Below, in pieces: positions 58,964 through 64,000 of a DNA stretch of 64,000 nucleotides. The DNA comes from Oscillospiraceae bacterium (GTDB lineage: Bacteria; Bacillota; Clostridia; Oscillospirales; CAG-272). Under the pieces are notes generated by a model that searched no databases, was not told the DNA's origin, and saw only the letters and a program-made list of their open reading frames with translations. The stretch's first letter is position 1. Each line of letters starts with the position of its first letter. The stretch spans positions 1 through 64,000 of the forward strand of contig SVRY01000004.1 in the NCBI GenBank assembly GCA_015064585.1. Reading direction: 5' to 3'. The position numbers and the translations under genes are program-made.

Positions 58964-60442
58964 ATGAGTAATGAGCTACAAAAAAAATACGGACTGCTCA
59001 CTGCTATTTGTTTGGTAGTGGGAACCGTTATTGGTTCCGGCGTTTTTTTTAAGGCGCAGGATGTATTGAATGAGACCAGGGGAGATCTTCCCATTGGTAT
59101 TATGGCGTGGGGAATTGGCGGCGCGGTCATGCTTGCTTGTATATTGGCTTTTTCTATTATGGCAACCAAATACGAGAAGGTCAACGGCGTTGTTGACTAT
59201 GCAGATGTTTTAGTAGGTCCGAGATACGGTTATTTTGTTGGCTGGTTCATGACAGTTATTTATTATCCTGCCATGACTTCTACCTTGGCTTGGGTATCGG
59301 CTCGCTATTTCTTGGTTTTTGTGACCAATTTAAATTCTAATCTTCCTATACATATTTCTGCAGCTGATGGCGGCGCATTGTTTGGCCCTGAAACAATGGT
59401 AGTGGCAATGCTGTTTTTGGTTATCAGTTTTATGATGAATGCGCTTTCTCCCAAAATTGCCGGTTATTTTCAAGTAAGCACAACGTTCATTAAGTTGATT
59501 CCTTTGTTAATGGTAATCATTGGCGGCTTGATTTATGGATTGGTTTCTCCCGAGGGCGCGTTGATCGAGAATTTTAAGACTGTTACCGATGTTGTGAAGG
59601 AGGACATGAAGACCAATCCTTTGTTCGCAGCAGTTGTTACTACAGCTTTTGCATATGAGGGTTGGATCATCGCAACTGCCATCAATGCGGAATTGAAGAA
59701 TGCAAAGCGTAATTTGCCGATCGCTTTGGTTGTTGGTGGTATCATTATTGTAGCTATTTATATTTTGTACTATATCGGTGTTGCCGGCGGTGCACCTAAG
59801 CAGGTATTGATGGAAGAAGGCGCAACGGTTGCTTTCACCAATATATATGATAAGCTTGGTATACTGTTGGATGCTTTTGTGGTTGTGTCATGTTTGGGAA
59901 CGCTAAACGGTCTTATGATCGGTTCTTCGCGCGGTATTTATGCTCTTGCAGCCCGTCGCCGCGGTCCTTCTTCTGAGATGTTTTCTCAAGTTGATAAAAA
60001 GACCAATATGCCTCACAACTCCGCTATCCTCGGGTTGTTTGTGTGTGCTGTTTGGCTGGCATATTTCTACTTTGCAAACCTGTCCAAAGATCCCGGCTCT
60101 TTTGTTTGGAAGTTTGCCTTTGACTCTTCCGAATTGCCGATTGTTACCACATATCCGCTTTATATACCCATCTTCTTTATGTTTATGGTTCGTTCTAAGG
60201 GAGAAAACTTCTTGCGTCGTTTTATTGTTCCGTTGCTTGCAATTTGCGCCAGCGTATTTATGGTATATGCTACGGTATATTCCCATGGTATTCAGCCGTA
60301 TAAGGAAGCCCTTGAAAGCGGTAAAGGTTTCCAATGCCCCGTATTGTTCTATCTGATCGTATTTGCTGTTGTTATGATCATTGGTATGTTCTTTATGAAG
60401 GAAAAGGAAGCAAAAGTACATAAAAAGAAGAAAAAAAGATAA
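58964..60442 (+). CDS. APC-superfamily amino-acid permease
   Basis: 492 residues, about twelve helices. The first helix carries the unwound substrate motif GTVIGSGVFF (about 20-29), and the later helix has AYEGWIIATAINAELKNAKR, typical of the LAT-like branch of the APC family. The C-terminus is strongly basic (KVHKKKKKR). Its strong promoter and TTGGAGG ribosome site precede it. It is 36 nt upstream of L-serine dehydratase, so serine (perhaps also threonine or an exchange partner) is the likely substrate. Substrate is inference from context. Confidence 0.88.
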   Translation: MSNELQKKYGLLTAICLVVGTVIGSGVFFKAQDVLNETRGDLPIGIMAWGIGGAVMLACILAFSIMATKYEKVNGVVDYADVLVGPRYGYFVGWFMTVIYYPAMTSTLAWVSARYFLVFVTNLNSNLPIHISAADGGALFGPETMVVAMLFLVISFMMNALSPKIAGYFQVSTTFIKLIPLLMVIIGGLIYGLVSPEGALIENFKTVTDVVKEDMKTNPLFAAVVTTAFAYEGWIIATAINAELKNAKRNLPIALVVGGIIIVAIYILYYIGVAGGAPKQVLMEEGATVAFTNIYDKLGILLDAFVVVSCLGTLNGLMIGSSRGIYALAARRRGPSSEMFSQVDKKTNMPHNSAILGLFVCAVWLAYFYFANLSKDPGSFVWKFAFDSSELPIVTTYPLYIPIFFMFMVRSKGENFLRRFIVPLLAICASVFMVYATVYSHGIQPYKEALESGKGFQCPVLFYLIVFAVVMIIGMFFMKEKEAKVHKKKKKR

Positions 60443-60478
60443 TTTTTGAATAGTACAAAAGGGTGAAAGGAGAAATGT

Positions 60479-61708
60479 ATGAAGTCACTAAGAGAACTCT
60501 ATAAAGTAGGAAGAGGCCCATCCAGTTCCCACTCAATGGGACCGGAAAAGGCGAGCAAGCTGTTTATGAGTGAACATCCCGATGCTGATTTGTATCGTGT
60601 AATTTTGTACGGTTCCCTTTCCAGCACCGGTAAAGGACACCGTACCGATGCGGCAATCATTGAAACATTTGAACCGCATCCCATTGAGGTGATATTTGGC
60701 GATCCCAGTGAAGAAGGGCTCCCGCATGCCAATACAATGGATTTCTTTGCCATTAAAAATGGCGAAGTGATTGCAACTGAGCGTATTATGAGTATTGGCG
60801 GCGGTGATATTCGCGTGCAGGGAAGACCGGATGTGGATGCTCCCGATATGTACCCCGAAAAGAACTTCAGAGAAATTGCGGATTATTGTAAAGCAAAAAA
60901 AATTCGTATTTCCGATTATGTATATGAGCGGGAAGGAAATGAGATTCGTGACTTCCTCTTTGATATTTGGCAAGTTATGAAGACTGAGATCGATGAAGGT
61001 CTTGTTCACACAGGGGTTCTTCCAGGCGATCTGCAGTTGCAGAGAGTTGCACAGCATTTGTACAATCGACGTCATATTGATGAACGTCCTCAGACCCGAG
61101 AAAACCGCATTATATGCGCATATGCCTTTGCTGCCAGTGAACAGAACGCTGACTGTAAAACCATTGTTACAGCGCCCACATGCGGCTCCTGCGGTGTTTT
61201 GCCATCTGTGTTGAAATACATGCAGGAAAATAAGGGCTTTTCCGATGAGCAAATGGTTAATGCGTTGGCTGTAGCAGGCGTGATTGGTAATGTGGTTAAG
61301 ACCAATGCATCTGTTTCGGGTGCTGAATGCGGTTGCCAGGCGGAGATTGGAACTGCCTGTGCTATGGCTGCCGCAGCACTTGCTGAAGTGTTTGAGATGG
61401 GGATTGATCAGATTGAGTATGCCGCTGAGCTTTCACTGGAGCATCATTTGGGATTGACTTGTGACCCCATTTGCGGTCTTGTACAGATTCCTTGTATTGA
61501 ACGAAATGCTGTTGCTGCCATGCGTGCCATAAATGCTTTGTCACTTGCCAATTTCTTGACCGGTACTCGCCGCATTTCCTTTGATACCGTAGTGAAGACC
61601 ATGTATGAAACCGGTAGGGACTTGGATTCTGATTATCGAGAGACGTCCAAGGGCGGTCTGGCGGTAGTATATGTGCGGGATCAATTGGGAGAAACGCCCA
61701 ACGCATAA
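60479..61708 (+). CDS. sda: L-serine ammonia-lyase, Fe-S dependent, single-chain form
   Basis: Converts L-serine to pyruvate and ammonia using an oxygen-sensitive [4Fe-4S] cluster. 409 residues in one chain, covering both the beta-like N-terminal part (GPSSSHSMGPEKAS at residue 13) and the alpha-like catalytic part. Candidate cluster cysteines are in TCGSCGVLP, GAECGCQAE and CDPICG. There is no ACT domain. It is co-transcribed with the amino-acid permease, giving serine uptake and fermentation, and the pyruvate could feed AlaA or acetate formation via PduL. Confidence 0.95.
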   Translation: MKSLRELYKVGRGPSSSHSMGPEKASKLFMSEHPDADLYRVILYGSLSSTGKGHRTDAAIIETFEPHPIEVIFGDPSEEGLPHANTMDFFAIKNGEVIATERIMSIGGGDIRVQGRPDVDAPDMYPEKNFREIADYCKAKKIRISDYVYEREGNEIRDFLFDIWQVMKTEIDEGLVHTGVLPGDLQLQRVAQHLYNRRHIDERPQTRENRIICAYAFAASEQNADCKTIVTAPTCGSCGVLPSVLKYMQENKGFSDEQMVNALAVAGVIGNVVKTNASVSGAECGCQAEIGTACAMAAAALAEVFEMGIDQIEYAAELSLEHHLGLTCDPICGLVQIPCIERNAVAAMRAINALSLANFLTGTRRISFDTVVKTMYETGRDLDSDYRETSKGGLAVVYVRDQLGETPNA

Positions 61709-61732
61709 TTTTATGATATACTAAGAACATAT

Positions 61733-61776
61733 AAAAAGACACATTCAGGAGAAAAACTTTGAATGTGTCTTTTATT
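61733..61776. terminator. Bidirectional terminator
   Basis: aaaagacacattca / tgaatgtgtctttt with a 12-nt loop, shared by the serine dehydratase gene and the convergent ABC exporter gene. Confidence 0.9.
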
Positions 61777-61784
61777 TATAGATA

Positions 61785-63998
61785 TTAAGAATCTTTGCGT
61801 GAGTTCATTTGACGCTGTGCCATCACAAGACCGTAGTAAATGCCGCCTTTTTTCATCAGATCTTCATGGGATCCTTCTTCTGCGACAGTTCCACGATCCA
61901 GCACTATGATTCTATTGGCATTTCTAAGCGTGGAAAGACGATGCGCAATGGCAATCACAGTACGTCCTTTGATAAGCTCTGCCAGTGCGTTTTGTACTTT
62001 TGCTTCAGTTTCAGTATCCAGAGCTGAGGTTGCTTCATCCAGAATTAAAATTTTGGGGTCGCGCAACAAAGCGCGGGCAATGGCGATCCTTTGCCGTTCG
62101 CCTCCTGAGAGGGTGGATCCTCGTTCTCCAACATAGGAATTATATCCGTCGGGCATTTTCACAATAAAATCATGTGCACCTGCTGTTTGCGCGGCTTGAA
62201 TAACTTCTTCCTTGGTAGCGTGCGGTTTGGCGTAGGCGATGTTGTCGTAGATGCTGCCGCTAAACAGATAGGTTTCTTGCAAAACGGCGCCCACATTGGT
62301 GCGCAAGTCTTCTTTGGAAATGTTCTTGATGTCAATTCCGTCAATGGTAAGAGATCCTTTATTGGCTTCATACATGCGCATGATTAGATTGACAAGCGTT
62401 GTCTTACCGACACCTGAACGTCCGACAAGACCGATCATTTCTCCGGGGCGGATGTCCAAATTGATATTATGCAGAATCTCTCTCTCGCTGTTATAAGAAA
62501 ATCCGAGATCCTTCATCACAATATGACCGTTAATGGAATGACTTGTTATATCAGGATCTTCTAACATCTCATCTTCATCTTCAATCAAATCTAAAATATT
62601 GGAAAATGCGGTTCCTGTGCGTACAAGACGACGCGGCAGAGTGGTCATGTATCGAAGCGGTCCGTACACCATTGTGATGTACGAAGTAAACTGAGTCAAT
62701 TCACCGTAGCTCATGCCGTTTCCGGAGAGGATACTCTTGCCTGCGTAATAGAGAAGCAAATATTGTCCTGCCCCCATGAGGAAACTCAGGATAGGCTGTA
62801 TCTTTCCGAAAAACACTTCGTTTCGGATCTGTATCTTGCGTTCATCGGTAATTGCTTTGTCATAGCGGGCGGTCTCTCTTTGCTCGGTTCCGTAAGCTTT
62901 TACTTCACGGATTCCCGAAAAGATATCATGAAGTACCGTGTTGGCACGTGCGTTCATTTTCCATTGCCGATGATACATTCTTCGAATGTATTTGTGGAAG
63001 GTCATGTAAAGGAACATAACGAGCGGCACAGGTACCAGTACCAGCAGTGCCAAACGCCAGTCATATAGAAATACAATGATCGTAACCGAGATCAGAACCA
63101 GAACCTGTTCGATAACAGTAGCCATTTCGCTGGTTATAAAGTCGCGGATCACTTGCGTATCCGAATTGATCCGCTGCATCAATTCGCCGGTAGTACGGCG
63201 TTGAATGCAACGAAGAGAGAGACGATTGATCTTATCAAAGATCTGCTTCCGAAGGCGTACAATTACCCCTTCGCCCATTTGAATGGTAATAAGTCCTCTT
63301 ATTACACTCAGCAGTTTGGAAAACAATGATACGCCAAAGATTATAAGCACCACAGTAGCAAATGCGGTTACCCGAGGTATTGTATCGGCTCGTATATAAT
63401 CGTCCACCAAAATACGGGAAAGCATGGGGGAAACAAGCTGCAGAAGAGAGGTGGCAATGAAAAACAGAATGGAACTTATCAGGGTAAAACGGTAAGGCTT
63501 AATGATGGAGAATATACCGCGAAACAGATTCCGTTTGCTGCGGCATCGGGGACAGGTTTGTGCTCCCGGCGGAATAGGTCGGTGGCACTTGGGACAAATA
63601 GAGACTTTTTTGTTTTTGGCTTCTTTTAAAGGGGTTCCTGCAATCAATGCACGGATATTTTCGGCACCCAGTGCCAGGGATTCAGTGTGGCTGCGGTCGG
63701 CACTGCAAAGAAGATGATCATCTCCTGAGTGTGTTGTCAAATAGATCTGTACCGTGCCGGGGCTGCTCTCTACTCGCGCGGTTTTTAACAGAACCAACGG
63801 ATATTCACATTGAATTCCTTCATCATATGCCATAATTCGGTCAGATAGAAGACATACAACTCCGTTGGCACTTTCATATCCGGTTTCAATATACATACGG
63901 TTGTATTGAAAGCAATAGAGAATATCGTTGATATTAAGTTTTTCGTCATATGTTTGCGCTAACTCCTCGGGAGTAAGCGCCTTTTTTTTCTTCTTTTT
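61785..63998 (-). CDS. ABC exporter with N-terminal PH-like region and zinc ribbon (5' end outside window)
   Basis: The track starts it at 63896, but the frame stays open to the right edge. The extra upstream residues (KALTPEELAQTYDEKLNIND) continue sensibly, so the gene is partial and at least 737 residues. Order: a beta-rich N-terminal region of about 130 residues, a double CxxC ribbon (ICPKCHRPIPPGAQTCPRCR), a six-helix exporter membrane domain, then the nucleotide-binding domain with Walker A GRSGVGKTT, signature LSGGERQRIAIARAL and Walker B ILILDEATSALD. It is a homodimeric type IV exporter half-transporter. The zinc ribbon fusion is unusual. Substrate unknown. Confidence 0.9.
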   Translation of the reverse strand, partial: KKKKKKALTPEELAQTYDEKLNINDILYCFQYNRMYIETGYESANGVVCLLSDRIMAYDEGIQCEYPLVLLKTARVESSPGTVQIYLTTHSGDDHLLCSADRSHTESLALGAENIRALIAGTPLKEAKNKKVSICPKCHRPIPPGAQTCPRCRSKRNLFRGIFSIIKPYRFTLISSILFFIATSLLQLVSPMLSRILVDDYIRADTIPRVTAFATVVLIIFGVSLFSKLLSVIRGLITIQMGEGVIVRLRKQIFDKINRLSLRCIQRRTTGELMQRINSDTQVIRDFITSEMATVIEQVLVLISVTIIVFLYDWRLALLVLVPVPLVMFLYMTFHKYIRRMYHRQWKMNARANTVLHDIFSGIREVKAYGTEQRETARYDKAITDERKIQIRNEVFFGKIQPILSFLMGAGQYLLLYYAGKSILSGNGMSYGELTQFTSYITMVYGPLRYMTTLPRRLVRTGTAFSNILDLIEDEDEMLEDPDITSHSINGHIVMKDLGFSYNSEREILHNINLDIRPGEMIGLVGRSGVGKTTLVNLIMRMYEANKGSLTIDGIDIKNISKEDLRTNVGAVLQETYLFSGSIYDNIAYAKPHATKEEVIQAAQTAGAHDFIVKMPDGYNSYVGERGSTLSGGERQRIAIARALLRDPKILILDEATSALDTETEAKVQNALAELIKGRTVIAIAHRLSTLRNANRIIVLDRGTVAEEGSHEDLMKKGGIYYGLVMAQRQMNSRKDS

Positions 63999-64000
63999 GA

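Noticed and set aside
1-64000. CRISPR array, prophage or integrative element
   Set aside because: No regularly spaced short repeats, no cas, integrase, capsid or conjugation genes. The only mobile trace is the IS3-type remnant at 11.2 kb.

Overview
The window reads as chromosomal DNA of an anaerobic, Gram-positive, spore-forming member of the class Clostridia, probably a gut or gut-like commensal. The grounds are SpoVT and PdaA (endospore genes), many lipobox-bearing lipoproteins, T-box leaders, an Fe-S L-serine dehydratase, ThyX, single-chain TrpB2, a dockerin protein at the left edge, and strong TTGACA/TATAAT-type promoters with 17-nt spacers. GC is moderate, with AT-rich intergenic regions. 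I cannot name a genus. No tRNA, rRNA, CRISPR array, prophage or intact insertion sequence was seen.

Layout. 1-8.7 kb: end of a Cys-repeat/dockerin protein, SpoVT, an unknown protein, TrpB2, a possibly acquired serine hydrolase next to a dispersed repeat, two trigger-factor-like lipoproteins and a tiny acidic lipoprotein. 8.8-11.8 kb: homoserine dehydrogenase and aspartate-semialdehyde dehydrogenase, then a scar made of an IS3-type transposase tail and a headless gene. 11.9-17.9 kb: the full glycine cleavage system (gcvT-gcvH-gcvPA-gcvPB-lpdA). 18-25.5 kb: a His-rich CobW GTPase with a divergent CobW-like partner, a parvulin-like lipoprotein, T-box-controlled ThrS without a TGS domain, and an Ig-like/deacetylase lipoprotein. 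25.6-38.5 kb: a small DUF6472-like protein, two polysaccharide deacetylases (one PdaA), TepA, PduL, an RsuA-like pseudouridine synthase, Tex, an MsmK/UgpC-type ATPase, GpsA with a DMT transporter, AlaA-like transaminase under a T-box whose specifier reads GCA (Ala), and divergent yfbR/thyX.

39-53.5 kb: the most distinctive region, a seven-gene operon behind a structured leader. It encodes a giant secreted solute-binding protein fused to jelly-roll-like modules, a MalF/MalG-type permease pair, a membrane protein joining an NHL-like propeller, TPRs and a Yip1-like domain, a 1617-residue DUF5696-like protein carrying about 500 inserted residues of CxxC repeats plus an Ig-like domain, and a second permease pair. 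It has no ATPase of its own; the MsmK-type ATPase at 32-33 kb could serve it. A separate 1172-residue Fn3-like lipoprotein gene follows.

57-64 kb: a MATE exporter, an amino-acid permease with single-chain L-serine dehydratase in one operon, and an ABC exporter with an N-terminal zinc ribbon that runs off the right edge. Glycine, serine, threonine and alanine metabolism is unusually concentrated here, alongside envelope foldases and cell-wall deacetylases. All functional calls come from reading sequence and remembered family features; no database search was run.
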